Source of the DNA: Actinomycetota bacterium
GTDB taxonomy: Bacteria > Actinomycetota > Actinomycetes > Actinomycetales > Dermatophilaceae
DNA length: 64,000 nucleotides
Reading direction: 5' to 3'
Assembly: GCA_020161845.1 (NCBI GenBank)
Contig: JAIUNK010000002.1
Span: forward strand, 62,001-126,000
Each line of letters begins with the position of its first letter. Position 1 is the first letter of the stretch. The position numbers and the translations under genes are program-made. Positions 45,268 to 54,598 of the stretch are shown here, in pieces. The notes beneath the pieces were generated by a model that was given only the letters and a program-made list of their open reading frames with translations, was not told where the DNA came from and made no database searches.

Positions 45268-45320
45268 GCGCCTGCCCGAGGCGGCCGAACGCCCGCCCGC
45301 GACAGCTGCACGACCGCCCG
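45246..45320. repeat. Duplicated idsA 3'-end segment
   Basis: CGCCCGCGACAGCTG at 45252-45266 (last idsA codons) recurs exactly at 45294-45308, a 42-base step; CACGACCGCCCG at 45246-45257 recurs at 45309-45320. Confidence 0.88.
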
Positions 45321-45328
45321 GCTCGCGG

Positions 45329-45796
45329 CTAGAAGGCTTCCTCCATCGCCCGACGGCGCACCTCGGTCTTCTGCCCCGCCAGGATCGAAGCCATCGCACT
45401 GCCCCCGAAGAAGCTGGTGTCGGGCCGGAACAGCCAGGTCAGGAGCTCGACGTCGGACATCCCCGCGTCGGTGAGCACGGTGAAGGTGCCCTTCATCTCC
45501 GATCGCGGCCCCTCGGCGGTCAGGAACGCCGCCGGGATATAGAGCGCCCGGTTCGGGCCGCGTCGCACCGCCAACAGCTCCCGGTCCTGCAGCTGACGCC
45601 GTACCGCGGCCAGCGCCACCCCCTGGAGCTCTGCCGCATCCGGGACGGCGAGCCAGTCGGTGACCATCTCTTCCAGGGCGGCGACGGCGGCGTTCTGCGC
45701 GTCGATCTGGTCCGCCCGGCGGGTCGTCGTGGCCGCGGGCACCCCGTCGGTGGTCGCGGTCCTGCTCGGTCGCTTCGCCTTCACATCCGCGAGCAT
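45329..45796 (-). CDS. Rv2175c family DNA-binding protein
   Basis: A 155-residue homologue of M. tuberculosis Rv2175c, a small winged-HTH DNA-binding protein that is a substrate of the kinase PknL. The core reads VTDWLAVPDAAELQGVALAAVRRQLQDRELLAVRRGPNRALYIPAAFL and ends SMASILAGQ-like AMASILAGQKTEVRRRAMEEAF. A PASTA kinase gene is 1.5 kb away, so the kinase-substrate pair may be kept. ATG 45796 is uncertain: the frame extends to 45925, and the conserved part begins only about residue 40. Confidence 0.8.
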   Translation of the reverse strand: MLADVKAKRPSRTATTDGVPAATTTRRADQIDAQNAAVAALEEMVTDWLAVPDAAELQGVALAAVRRQLQDRELLAVRRGPNRALYIPAAFLTAEGPRSEMKGTFTVLTDAGMSDVELLTWLFRPDTSFFGGSAMASILAGQKTEVRRRAMEEAF

Positions 45797-46096
45797 GCCA
45801 TCGGCAGGGTGCCCCGGCCCAACCCGAAACCCCGAAGAGAGCTGCTGCGGTGGCGAATTCGACCGCCCGGCAGACGAATACGACCGTCCAGACAAGTCCG
45901 ACGGCGCGTCGCGCGGGTGAATCACGGCGGTGGCCCACCAGGTCCGCTACCGTCACTCACGGCACAGGGATCCCATGGGTGCATCTGGTCCCTCCAGTCA
46001 CCTCGGACTCGTTCGTCACATGCGTCACCGGTTTCGCGACCGCTCGGGATGGCCGAGCCTTGCGCGACCCGGCGCCGGAAAGGACCTCGACCACCG

Positions 46097-47218
46097 ATGA
46101 GCCCCGTCACCGAGCTGCCGCCCGCCCACGTCGTGGATGTGGCGCGGCCTGGCTACTCCCTCACCGCGCAGGCGGCCGGTTGGACGACGTACGTCGTGCG
46201 CTCCGGCGACACCCTGTGGGACATCGCCGGCCGCACCGGCACCACCGTCGGCGAGCTGGTGGCCCGCAACGGCCTGTCCTCCGCCGGAGTCGTGCTGCGC
46301 GCCGGCGACCGGCTGTCGGTCCCCAGCGGTGGCCCATCGGTCGCGCGCCCCGCGCCCGGCGGGGCCGCCTCGGCTGCGGGCACCTACGTCGTCCGGGCGG
46401 GCGACAGCGTCTGGGACATCGCGACCTCCCTCGGCGTGCGGGTGGACGCCCTGCTGGCGGCTAATTCCCTGGCCATGAACTCCACGATCCTGCCGGGTCA
46501 GCGCCTGAGCATTCCCGCTGGCGTCAGCGGCTCGAGCACGGCCGACCGGACCGCCACCAAGGCCGCGCGCACCAGCGCCGCGGACACCGGCGCGACGTCG
46601 GTGACCGTCCGCTCCGGGGACACGCTGTGGGGAATCGCCAGCAGGTACGGCGTGTCGATGACCAGCCTGGCCAAGGCGAACGGCATCAACCTCGACGCCC
46701 CGATCCGCCCCGGCGACCGGCTGACGATCGCCGGCAGCGTGGCCTCCAGCGCCGCGTCCACGACGTCCACCGGGCCGTTGGCCACCTCGGCCGGCGCCAA
46801 CCTGGCGTATCTCAACGGCGTCGCCACTCCCAACCGCACCCAGATCCGGTCGATGATCGTCTCGACCGCCCAGGCGCACGGCGTCGACCCGCGGCTGGCG
46901 CTGGCCGTCGGCTGGCAGGAGTCCCGCTGGAACCAGAAGGCCGTCAGCGAGGCCAACGCCATCGGGGTGATGCAATGCCTGCCCTCGACCGGGCGGTGGG
47001 TGAGCGAACTCGTCGGCCGGCCGCTCGATCTGCTCAACACGCAGGACAACATCACCTGTGGGGTGGTGCTGCTGCGCAGCCTCACCCGCTCGACCTCCTC
47101 GGAGGCCGAGGCCCTCGCGGCGTACTACCAGGGTCTGACCTCGGTGCGGCAGAGCGGTCTGTTCGCCGACACGAAGGACTATGTGGCCTCGGTGCAGGCC
47201 TACAAGGCGCAGATGTGA
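46097..47218 (+). CDS. Triple-LysM lytic transglycosylase-like protein
   Basis: A 373-residue protein with three LysM peptidoglycan-binding repeats (about 35-78, 97-140, 173-216), each opening VRSGDTLWDIA, VRAGDSVWDIA or VRSGDTLWGIA, and a C-terminal SLT-type domain (about 255-370) with the catalytic-type Glu275 in GWQESRWNQKAV and GVMQCLPSTGRWV. Surprisingly, no signal peptide or membrane anchor is seen from ATG 46097, nor in any frame upstream. An AAAGGA lies about 12 bases before the start. Confidence 0.83.
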   Translation: MSPVTELPPAHVVDVARPGYSLTAQAAGWTTYVVRSGDTLWDIAGRTGTTVGELVARNGLSSAGVVLRAGDRLSVPSGGPSVARPAPGGAASAAGTYVVRAGDSVWDIATSLGVRVDALLAANSLAMNSTILPGQRLSIPAGVSGSSTADRTATKAARTSAADTGATSVTVRSGDTLWGIASRYGVSMTSLAKANGINLDAPIRPGDRLTIAGSVASSAASTTSTGPLATSAGANLAYLNGVATPNRTQIRSMIVSTAQAHGVDPRLALAVGWQESRWNQKAVSEANAIGVMQCLPSTGRWVSELVGRPLDLLNTQDNITCGVVLLRSLTRSTSSEAEALAAYYQGLTSVRQSGLFADTKDYVASVQAYKAQM

Positions 47219-47298
47219 GCCGCAGGCGGCCGCTGACGGGCTTGCCCGACGGCGCGGCTCCCCTCGCGCGCTTGCAGGGGGCGTTCGGACCGGCCACC

Positions 47299-47304
47299 TA
47301 GACT
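47299..47304 (+). promoter_or_regulatory. -10 box TAGACT, leaderless start of the PASTA kinase gene
   Basis: Seven bases before ATG 47312, and no ribosome site is visible. Confidence 0.5.
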
Positions 47305-47311
47305 GCGCGCT

Positions 47312-49381
47312 ATGACGGCCCTGCGCGACGATCTCCTCGACCGCCTGGTCGACACGCGCTACCGCGTCCGCGCCCACCTCGCCGACGGTGGCATGGGCAG
47401 CGTGTACGTCGCGCTCGACGAGCGACTCGACCGTCAGGTCGCGCTGAAGATCATGCGACCCGACCTGGCCCGTGACCCCGGGTTCGTCGAGCGGTTCCGG
47501 CGCGAAGCGCGCAACGCCGCCCGGCTGAGTCACCCCAACGTGGTGGCCGTCCACGACCAGGGCCAGGACGGCGATGTCGTCTTCCTGGTGATGGAGTACG
47601 TCGAGGGCCACACCCTGCGCGCCATTCTCGATGAGCGGGGCGCGTTGCCGCCGCGGGAGGGGCTGCGGCTGGGCCGCCAGATCCTCGCGGCACTGGCCGC
47701 CGCACACCGGGCCGGGATCGTGCACCGCGACGTCAAGCCCGAGAACGTCCTGGTCACCGACGACGGACACGTCAAGGTCGCCGATTTCGGCCTGGCCCGC
47801 GCCGTTGCGAACGTCACCACCACCACGCTGGGCGGCGCGGCCTTCGGCACCGTCTGCTACCTGTCCCCGGAGCAGGTCGAGTCCGGGCAGGCGGATCCGC
47901 GCAGCGACGTGTACGCCGCGGGCCTGGTCCTGTTCGAGCTGCTCACCGGCCGGCGCGCCGTCGACGGTGACACCCCGATCCAGGTGGCCTACCGGCACGT
48001 GCACGGCGAGGTGCCGGCGCCCAGCACGGCTCGGCCGGGCCTGGCCCGAGCCCTCGACACCCTGGTGTCCTCGGCGACCCGGCGCGCGCCGGCCGACCGA
48101 CCCGACGACGCGGCCGCGTATCTGGCCGAGCTGGACCGCGTCGAGGCCGGGCTGACCGCGGCCGAGCTCGACCTGCCCTCGCCCGCCCCGACGGGGGTGG
48201 CCGGCCCGGCGAACACCGACCGCCTCGTCCGGGCGACCCAACCGGTGCCTGTCCTGCCCGACGGCACCGTGCCCGACGGCACCGCGCCCGGCGGCACGGG
48301 CGGTAGGCCCGGCGGGCCCACCGCCGGAGCCGCCACGTCCGAGGCCACCTCACCGGTGGCCGGATCAGCGACGGCCGCGTCACCCGTCGTCGGCGATGCC
48401 GGCGGCGGGGACGAACCCCCGCCCCGGGAGTTCTCGGGCGAGACGTCGGACGAATCGGCCAGCCACGCCGGGGACCCGGCGGCCGACCCGCAACGACGTA
48501 CCCTGACCCGCCGCATCCTGCTCGCCGTCGCCGCAGCGGTCCTGCTGATCGCCGGCGGGTTCGGGTGGTATGCCTACCTCGGCCCCGGTTCGGACCGGGT
48601 GGTGCCACACCTCGCCGGGTTGTCGCAGGACGCGGCGGTCGCCGCGCTGGCGGGCCAGGACCTCCACGCGGACCTGCGCCCCACCTTCTCCGACGAGGTC
48701 AAGGCCGGCATCGTGATCTCCGCCGACCCCGGGGAGGGGGCGCACGCCCGGCGCTCCACTGCGGTCGCGCTGGCGGTGAGCAAGGGCCCCGACCTGGTCC
48801 ACGTTCCCGAGGTCGTCGGACGCTCCGAGGAGGCGGCCCGGCAAGCCCTGACGGATGCCCGCCTCACCGTGGGGGCCCGCACCGAGGACTTCAGCGAGAC
48901 GATCGCCGCCGGGCAGGTGATGGCGACCACGCCCCAGGCCGGGGAGAACCTGCGGGCGGGGCGGCCCGTGGCGTACGTCGTGAGCAAGGGCCGCAAGCCG
49001 TTCGAGCTGGTCGACTGGGCCGGCAAGCCGCTGGCCGAGGTGACCAAGCAGCTCGATGCGGCCGGCATCAACCCCACCGTCACGGAGACGTTCAGCACCG
49101 ACGTGCCGAAGGGGTCGATCATCAGTCAGGACCCGACCTCGGGCACGCTCTATCGCGGCGACCGGATCAAGCTCACCGTGAGCAAGGGTCCGGACCTGGT
49201 GACCGTGCCGACCATCCAAGGGATGTCGGAGGCCGAGGCGCGGGCGGCCCTGGAACGAGCCGGTTTCCGAGTGCAGGTGGACCGGGTGCTTGGCGGCGTG
49301 TTCGGCACGGCGCGGGCGACCGATCCGGGCGGCGGCAGCCAGGCGCCCCGGGGCTCGACGGTCACCCTGCGGGTGGTCTGA
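47312..49381 (+). CDS. PASTA-domain Ser/Thr protein kinase
   Basis: A 689-residue membrane kinase. The cytoplasmic Hanks kinase domain (about 17-275) has the Gly loop LADGGMGSVY, Lys46 in VALKIM, catalytic Asp140 in HRDVKPEN, DFG and the Thr-rich activation loop VTTTTLGGAAFGT. A Pro/Gly linker leads to one membrane helix (about 400-422) and four extracellular PASTA repeats that bind peptidoglycan or muropeptides. By position it corresponds to mycobacterial PknL, although PASTA repeats are characteristic of PknB-type kinases; it is probably a cell-wall/division signalling kinase. Confidence 0.92.
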   Translation: MTALRDDLLDRLVDTRYRVRAHLADGGMGSVYVALDERLDRQVALKIMRPDLARDPGFVERFRREARNAARLSHPNVVAVHDQGQDGDVVFLVMEYVEGHTLRAILDERGALPPREGLRLGRQILAALAAAHRAGIVHRDVKPENVLVTDDGHVKVADFGLARAVANVTTTTLGGAAFGTVCYLSPEQVESGQADPRSDVYAAGLVLFELLTGRRAVDGDTPIQVAYRHVHGEVPAPSTARPGLARALDTLVSSATRRAPADRPDDAAAYLAELDRVEAGLTAAELDLPSPAPTGVAGPANTDRLVRATQPVPVLPDGTVPDGTAPGGTGGRPGGPTAGAATSEATSPVAGSATAASPVVGDAGGGDEPPPREFSGETSDESASHAGDPAADPQRRTLTRRILLAVAAAVLLIAGGFGWYAYLGPGSDRVVPHLAGLSQDAAVAALAGQDLHADLRPTFSDEVKAGIVISADPGEGAHARRSTAVALAVSKGPDLVHVPEVVGRSEEAARQALTDARLTVGARTEDFSETIAAGQVMATTPQAGENLRAGRPVAYVVSKGRKPFELVDWAGKPLAEVTKQLDAAGINPTVTETFSTDVPKGSIISQDPTSGTLYRGDRIKLTVSKGPDLVTVPTIQGMSEAEARAALERAGFRVQVDRVLGGVFGTARATDPGGGSQAPRGSTVTLRVV

Positions 49382-49399
49382 CTCGGTCCGGGTCTCGGC

Positions 49400-49993
49400 T
49401 CATTCCTGGTGGGCGTAGCGCTCCTCGCGCCAGACGTCCCCGGTGAAGTGGTAGCCGCGCTGCTCCCAGAACCCCCGGATCGGCTCGCGGTGGTATTCGA
49501 TCTGCAGCAGCCACTTGGGGCTCTTCCAGCCATAGAGGTGCGGCATCACCAGCCGTAGCGGCCAGCCGTGCTCGGGCGCGAGCGGCTCGCCTCCCAGGGT
49601 GGTGGCGAGCAGGCTGCGCGGCGCGGCGAGATCGGCGACGGTCACGTTGGCGCTGTAGCCGTAGACCGCCGACACCAAGGCGTACGGCGCGTCGTCGGCC
49701 GGCGGCACGCGGCGCAGCAGCTCGGCCGTCGGCACCCCGCCCCACGACACGTCCAGCACGCTGTGCCGGGCGGCGCAGTGGTGATCGGCGACGACCTCGA
49801 TGTGCGGCATCGCGGTGATGTCCGCCCAGCTGAAGGTGTGTTCCGCGCCGTCGCGGGTGGCTCCGGACACGGTGAACCGCCAGCGCTGCAGGTCGAGCTT
49901 CGGGACCCGGCCGTAGTGCACCACCTTGAGCGCGTCGGCCAGCCGCTGCCCGGGGGGCAGCTGGCGGTCGTCGGCGAAGGAGGGCCCGGTCAT
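49400..49993 (-). CDS. Sulfite oxidase-like molybdopterin oxidoreductase
   Basis: A 197-residue single-domain protein of the sulfite oxidase/MsrP family. WRFTVSGATRDGAEHTFSWADITAMPH starts the molybdopterin domain; the Mo-ligand cysteine is in HHCAARHSVLDVSWGGV; GWPLRLVMPHLYGWKSPKWL and the C-terminal REPIRGFWEQRGYHFTGDVWREERY are family-typical. No signal peptide. The substrate is unknown. ATG 49993 begins 13 bases after the aroG stop; SD weak. Confidence 0.87.
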   Translation of the reverse strand: MTGPSFADDRQLPPGQRLADALKVVHYGRVPKLDLQRWRFTVSGATRDGAEHTFSWADITAMPHIEVVADHHCAARHSVLDVSWGGVPTAELLRRVPPADDAPYALVSAVYGYSANVTVADLAAPRSLLATTLGGEPLAPEHGWPLRLVMPHLYGWKSPKWLLQIEYHREPIRGFWEQRGYHFTGDVWREERYAHQE

Positions 49994-50006
49994 GGTCGAG
50001 GCCCAC

Positions 50007-51365
50007 TCACGAGGCCGCAAGCATCTCCGCGACGACGAAGGCCAGCTCGAGACTTTGCCGATGGTTCAGCCGTGGATCGCAGGCGGTCTCATAGCGGAGC
50101 TGCAGGTCCTCGTCGTGCAGATCGATGGATCCGCCGAGGCATTCGGTGACGTCGTTGCCGGTCAGCTCGACATGCAGACCCCCCGGCCAGGTGCCGAGCG
50201 CACGGTGCACGTCGAAGAAGCCACGCACCTCCGCCACGATGTCGTCGAACCGGCGGGTCTTGTATCCGCCGGCGGACTCGAACGTGTTGCCGTGCATCGG
50301 GTCGCAGATCCAGGTGGGGTTCAGCCCCTCGGCGCGGGCGGCCTCGATCAGCCTCGGCAGTCCGTCCGTGATCTTGGCGGCGCCCATCCGCACGATCACG
50401 CTCAGCCGGCCCGGCTCCCGGTCCGGGTCGATCCGGTCGGCGAGCGCGACAAGGTCCGCGCCGGTGGCGTTGGGTCCCAGCTTGACCCCGACCGGGTTGC
50501 GGATCCGGCTGACGAGGTCGACATGGGCCCCGTCGACCTCGCGGGTGCGCTCCCCCACCCACAGGAAGTGACCCGAGGTCGCATAGGGCAGGCCGGTGCG
50601 GCTGTCGATCCGCGTCAGCGGCTGCTCGTAGTCGACGAGCAGGGCCTCATGGCTGGCCCACACGTCGACCCGCCGCATCGCCTCGAAGTCGGCCCCGCAG
50701 GCGGCCATGAACTTCATGGCCTTGTCGATGTCGTGCGCCATCCGTTCGTAGCGTCGGTTCGCGGCGTTGGCGACGAACCCCCGGTTCCAGTCGTGCACGT
50801 GCCGCAGGTCGGCGAAGCCGCCCTGGGTGAACGCCCGCACCAGGTTCAACGTCGCCGAACTCGCGTGATAGGCCCGCACCATCCGCTCCGGGTCGGGCCG
50901 GCGGGACTGCGGGGTGAACTCGTAGTCGTTGACCATGTCCCCGCGATAGGCGGGCAGTTCCACGCCGTCGCGGGTCTCGGTGTCCTTGCTGCGTGGTTTG
51001 GCGTATTGCCCGGCCAGTCGGCCGAGCTTGACCACCGGCGTGCTCGCGCCGTACGTCAGCACCGCAGCCATCTGCAGGATGGTCTTGACCCGGTCGCGAA
51101 TGTTGTCGGCGGTCGCGCTCGCGAAGGTCTCGGCGCAGTCGCCACCCATCAGCACGAACGCCTGGCCCCGGGAGGCATCGGCGAGCCGCTGCTTGAGGAT
51201 GTCGCACTCCCCCGCGAACACCAACGGCGGGAAGGAGGCCAGCGCCGCCCGCGCCTGGGCGAGGGCGTCGGCGTCGGGCCACAGAGGTTGCTGAGCCGCC
51301 GGCAGGGCCGGCCAGTCCAGCGTCGCAGGGGAGGCGGTCACGTCCACCAGGCTACTCGGCGTCAT
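50007..51365 (-). CDS. aroG: Class II 3-deoxy-7-phosphoheptulonate synthase
   Basis: A 452-residue first enzyme of the shikimate pathway, joining PEP and erythrose 4-phosphate. The class II (plant/actinobacterial) pattern is clear: VFAGECDILKQRLADASRG, LMGGDCAETF, GRLAGQYAKPRS, SGHFLWVGERTR, WICDPMHGNT and GGLHVELTGNDVTEC. ATG 51365 overlaps the stop of the acyltransferase by one base (TGATG) with GAGG upstream. Confidence 0.95.
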   Translation of the reverse strand: MTPSSLVDVTASPATLDWPALPAAQQPLWPDADALAQARAALASFPPLVFAGECDILKQRLADASRGQAFVLMGGDCAETFASATADNIRDRVKTILQMAAVLTYGASTPVVKLGRLAGQYAKPRSKDTETRDGVELPAYRGDMVNDYEFTPQSRRPDPERMVRAYHASSATLNLVRAFTQGGFADLRHVHDWNRGFVANAANRRYERMAHDIDKAMKFMAACGADFEAMRRVDVWASHEALLVDYEQPLTRIDSRTGLPYATSGHFLWVGERTREVDGAHVDLVSRIRNPVGVKLGPNATGADLVALADRIDPDREPGRLSVIVRMGAAKITDGLPRLIEAARAEGLNPTWICDPMHGNTFESAGGYKTRRFDDIVAEVRGFFDVHRALGTWPGGLHVELTGNDVTECLGGSIDLHDEDLQLRYETACDPRLNHRQSLELAFVVAEMLAAS

Positions 51366-52663
51366 CAACGGCCCTCGTCAGGTCCGGATGCCGGAAGCTC
51401 GCCCTGGTCGAGGGGGTGCTGCGGATCTTGCGACTCCTGCGGGTCCTGCGAGTCCGGCACGGGGGTGCCGTCCTCCAGGTCGACGACCGGCTCGACGCTC
51501 GCCACCGCCGGTACGTCGAGATCCTCGCGGGCCCCCTTGGCGTCGGCGCGGGTGGCCAGTTCCTCGGCGCGGGCCGCACTGTCGTCGCGCGCCTGCTTCA
51601 GCCAGGTCTCCGCGGCCGCCGCCCCCTCGGCCGCACTCGCGAAGGCCTTGGCGGTGGCGCCGGTGGCCTGGGCCCGCGCGCGGGTGAACGCGCCGTCGGC
51701 CTGCACCCGGGTCCGCTCGGTGACCTCGGCCATCTGGGCCTGCAGCCGCTCGGTGCGGGCCGTGTATTCACCGCGCGCCCGCGTCGTGGCCTCGGTGGCC
51801 CGCTCCAGCGCTGCGGCGTACTCCACCCGCGCGCGCTCGGCGTACTCATCCGCTTGCGCTCGAGCCCGCGCGGCCGCCGCCGCCGCCTCCTCCCGGGCCC
51901 GTGCCGTGGCCGCCGCGGCCTCCGCACGCGCCCGCGCCGCGGCGGCCTCCGCCTGGGCCTTCGCCGCCGCCATCATCCGCTCCGCCCGCTCGGCGATGGC
52001 CTGCTTGCGATCGGCAGCGTATTCATCGACGTATTCCTGGCCGGACAACTGCTGCAGCGCCGCCATCACCTCGTCGGTGATCATCCGCAGCACCTCGTGG
52101 TCCTCCTCCTGCCCGGCGAACCGCGAATAGTCCATCGGTGCGCCGATGCGGATCCCGATCTGGGTGATCGTCGGGATGACCTGGCCGGTTGGCTGCGCCT
52201 TGTCGGTGTCGATCATCGCCACGGGGACGATCGGCACGCCGGCCATCAGGGCCAACCGGGCCATGCCGGTCTTGCCGCGGTGCAGCCGTCCGTCGGGAGA
52301 GCGGGTGCCCTCGGGATAGATGCCGAAGAGTTCACCCTGTCGCAGGATCGACAGCCCGGCCTCCAGCGCCGCCCAGCTGGCCTTGCCGCCGGAGCGGTCG
52401 ATCGGGATCTGGCCCACGCCTTTGAAGAAGCCCGCTACCAGGCGGCCCTTGAGGCCGGTGCCGGTGAAGTACTCCATCTTCGCGGGGAAGGTGAGCCGGC
52501 GTTGCAGGATCAGCGGCAGGAAGATCGAATCGGAGAACGAGAGATGGTTGCTCGCCAGGATCGCGCCGCCCCGTGGGGGCACATGCTCCAGACCCTCCAC
52601 CCGCGGCCGGAACAGGACGGTCAGGATCGGGTGCAGGATGATTTTGAGGATGCGATAGAGCAT
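51365..52663 (-). CDS. PlsC-type 1-acylglycerol-3-phosphate acyltransferase with long coiled-coil tail
   Basis: A 432-residue protein. The acyltransferase domain (about 1-205) has the catalytic NHxxxxD in ASNHLSFSD, the glycerol-phosphate motif IYPEGTRSPDGRLHRGKTG and motif IVPVAMI; it should acylate lysophosphatidate at the inner membrane face. Residues about 225-375 are an extraordinary Ala/Arg/Glu-rich amphipathic helix or coiled coil (RAERMMAAAKAQAEAAAARA and onward), then an acidic disordered end. Simple PlsC proteins stop near 240 residues. ATG 52663 is chosen by the hydrophobic N-terminus MLYRILKIILHPIL. It lies upstream of aroG with coupled translation. Confidence 0.9.
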   Translation of the reverse strand: MLYRILKIILHPILTVLFRPRVEGLEHVPPRGGAILASNHLSFSDSIFLPLILQRRLTFPAKMEYFTGTGLKGRLVAGFFKGVGQIPIDRSGGKASWAALEAGLSILRQGELFGIYPEGTRSPDGRLHRGKTGMARLALMAGVPIVPVAMIDTDKAQPTGQVIPTITQIGIRIGAPMDYSRFAGQEEDHEVLRMITDEVMAALQQLSGQEYVDEYAADRKQAIAERAERMMAAAKAQAEAAAARARAEAAAATARAREEAAAAAARARAQADEYAERARVEYAAALERATEATTRARGEYTARTERLQAQMAEVTERTRVQADGAFTRARAQATGATAKAFASAAEGAAAAETWLKQARDDSAARAEELATRADAKGAREDLDVPAVASVEPVVDLEDGTPVPDSQDPQESQDPQHPLDQGELPASGPDEGR

Positions 52664-52893
52664 GCGGAGACCCCTTCGTGACGGCCGTACGACTTTACGA
52701 CACCCGCCCGCGACCCGGGACCCCCTGCCGATTTCCGTGCCTGGCCTCGCCTGGGCCTCGACCGCATGGAACAATTCCCTCAGCTCCACAGCCGTTTTAC
52801 GCCAGCCGTCCTACGCCAGGAGCGCACCATGCCTGCGGCCGCGAGACCGGACCCCACCGCGGGTCGCCGCGCGCGCAAGACCGGACCGCGGCC

Positions 52894-53523
52894 GTGACGA
52901 ACCCTCCCTGGCAGGACCGCACGCCCGACGATGCCGACATCGACGCGGCCTTCGCCGCGATCGTCGCGGGTTGGGACCGCGACGCGGAGCCGGTTCTCGG
53001 GACGCGCTCGCCGGGTACGCCGGCCCCGACGGAGGTACGCCGTGCGCCGGACGGGCCGCCGGCCGAGCCCGGCCAACGCCCCGGCGACGTGCCCGGCAAC
53101 CAGGCAGGCGAACAACCGGGGGATCAACCTGGTGAGCGGCCTGGCGAGCGACCTGGTGAGCCACCTGGCGACGGGCGATCCGACCCCGGTCCCGCCGCAC
53201 CGCCACCGCCCGCTCGGGTGACGCCCTTCCAGGTGGCCCCCACGGGGTGGCGGGTGCACATTCCCCCGGCCGACGAAGACCTGGACGAGGAGGGTTTTCA
53301 GGCGCCGGATCCGCCGTTGCCGCGGGGCAACCCGCTGTTCTGGGTGGCTTTCGCCGGCCTGGTGCTGGGTCCGCTCGGGTTCGTCGGCTGGGCCCTGACC
53401 GGCCCGCACAGCACGAACCTGCCCTACCTGTTGGCGGCGATCGCGACGTTGGCCGGGTTCGTCGCCCTCATCAAGGGACTGCCGGAGCGCCACGACGAGG
53501 ACGACGACGGCGCCCGGGTCTGA
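52894..53523 (+). CDS. Hypothetical protein with two C-terminal membrane helices
   Basis: A 209-residue protein of unknown function. An acidic N-terminus (WQDRTPDDADIDAAFAAIVAGWD) leads into a Pro/Gly/Glu low-complexity linker (repeated PGEQPGD-like units, about 65-105), then FHIPP-like WRVHIPPADED and two membrane segments (about 150-170 and 178-198), ending in an acidic tail. It occupies the place of Rv2183c-type membrane proteins in the mycobacterial order. The start GTG 52894 is by frame and spacing; no strong SD. Confidence 0.65.
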   Translation: MTNPPWQDRTPDDADIDAAFAAIVAGWDRDAEPVLGTRSPGTPAPTEVRRAPDGPPAEPGQRPGDVPGNQAGEQPGDQPGERPGERPGEPPGDGRSDPGPAAPPPPARVTPFQVAPTGWRVHIPPADEDLDEEGFQAPDPPLPRGNPLFWVAFAGLVLGPLGFVGWALTGPHSTNLPYLLAAIATLAGFVALIKGLPERHDEDDDGARV

Positions 53524-53574
53524 ACCCGGCGCAGCCCTCGGCCCCGTCGGGGGTGAGCCCGGTGGCTGGCCGGA

Positions 53575-54552
53575 TCAGGTGCCACGGACCTCGGCCCAGG
53601 CCAGATCGGCGGCGCCGATAAGGCCCGCGTCGGGTCCGAGCTGCGCCGCCACGATCGTGGCCTCGGGCCGGTAGCCGCGCCCGGGCAGGCGGCGCCGGAA
53701 GGTCTCCGTCGCCGGCCCGATGAGCAGGTCCCCCGCGGCGCTGACCCCGCCACCGACGACGAACAGACCCACGTCGAGGGCCGCGGCGAGGTTCGCCAGA
53801 CCGACCCCGAGCCAGTGCCCCACCTCGGCGAGCAGTTCCACGGCCGTCGGGTCGCCCTCGCGCGCCGCGGCCGTCACCATCGGACCGGTCAGCGGACCAC
53901 CCTCCGCCCGCCACCGGGCGGCCAGGTCGCTGGCCACGGGCGAACCCGCCTCGATCATGGACCGCGCCTCGCGGACCAGGGCGTTGCCGCTCGCGTACTG
54001 CTCCCAGCACCCCCGATTGCCGCACTCGCACCGCTGCCCGTCGGGCACCACCTGCATATGGCCGAACTCGCCCGCGATCCCCCACCGGCCGCGCTCGACC
54101 CGCCCGTCCCGCAGGATGGCGCCGCCGATGCCCGTGCCCAGCGTGATCATCACCATGTCGGCCTGGCCGCGGGCGGCACCGAAGCGCCATTCGGCCCAGG
54201 CGGCGGCGTTCGCGTCGTTGTCGACGAACAGCGGTGCGTCGATGCGGCCGGCGAGGGCGTCCCGCAGCGCCTCGTTGCGCCACGACAGGTGCGGGGCGAA
54301 CAACACCGTCGCCCGATCGCTGGAGACCCATCCCGCCGCGCCCACGCCGACGGCCCGGATCGTGCCATCGGACTGCGCGGCCGCGGCCTGCAGTTCGCCG
54401 ACGACGGCCACGATGGTGTCCTCGACGACTCGGGGGCTGGTCGAGCGGTCCGGGGTCGCTGCGCGAGCCCGATGCAGGATCCGGCCCGCGGCGTCGACGA
54501 CGCCGCCGGACACCTTGGTCCCCCCGATGTCGACTCCCAGCGCGACGTCCAC
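53575..54552 (-). CDS. ROK-family glucokinase
   Basis: A 325-residue ROK kinase. The phosphate motif VDIGGTKVSGGVVD, the catalytic Asp in FVDNDANAAAWAEW, the ROK glycine motif ITLGTGIGGAI and the zinc-binding CECGNRGCWEQYASG are all present, as in polyphosphate/ATP glucokinases. Glucose is the expected substrate. GTG 54552 is favoured since GGAGG lies 5 bases upstream; GTG 54558 would abut the SD. It is last in the leftward run starting at 56729. Confidence 0.9.
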   Translation of the reverse strand: MDVALGVDIGGTKVSGGVVDAAGRILHRARAATPDRSTSPRVVEDTIVAVVGELQAAAAQSDGTIRAVGVGAAGWVSSDRATVLFAPHLSWRNEALRDALAGRIDAPLFVDNDANAAAWAEWRFGAARGQADMVMITLGTGIGGAILRDGRVERGRWGIAGEFGHMQVVPDGQRCECGNRGCWEQYASGNALVREARSMIEAGSPVASDLAARWRAEGGPLTGPMVTAAAREGDPTAVELLAEVGHWLGVGLANLAAALDVGLFVVGGGVSAAGDLLIGPATETFRRRLPGRGYRPEATIVAAQLGPDAGLIGAADLAWAEVRGT

Positions 54553-54598
54553 ACTCACCTCCGCGATATCGCTAGTCCTGGCCGGTCCACCGCTGGGA

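Noticed and set aside
45900-46096. Possible cyclic-di-AMP (ydaO-type) riboswitch before the LysM gene
   Set aside because: Such riboswitches often precede cell-wall hydrolase genes, but I could not find the conserved GGGG-rich and GAA-containing blocks here.
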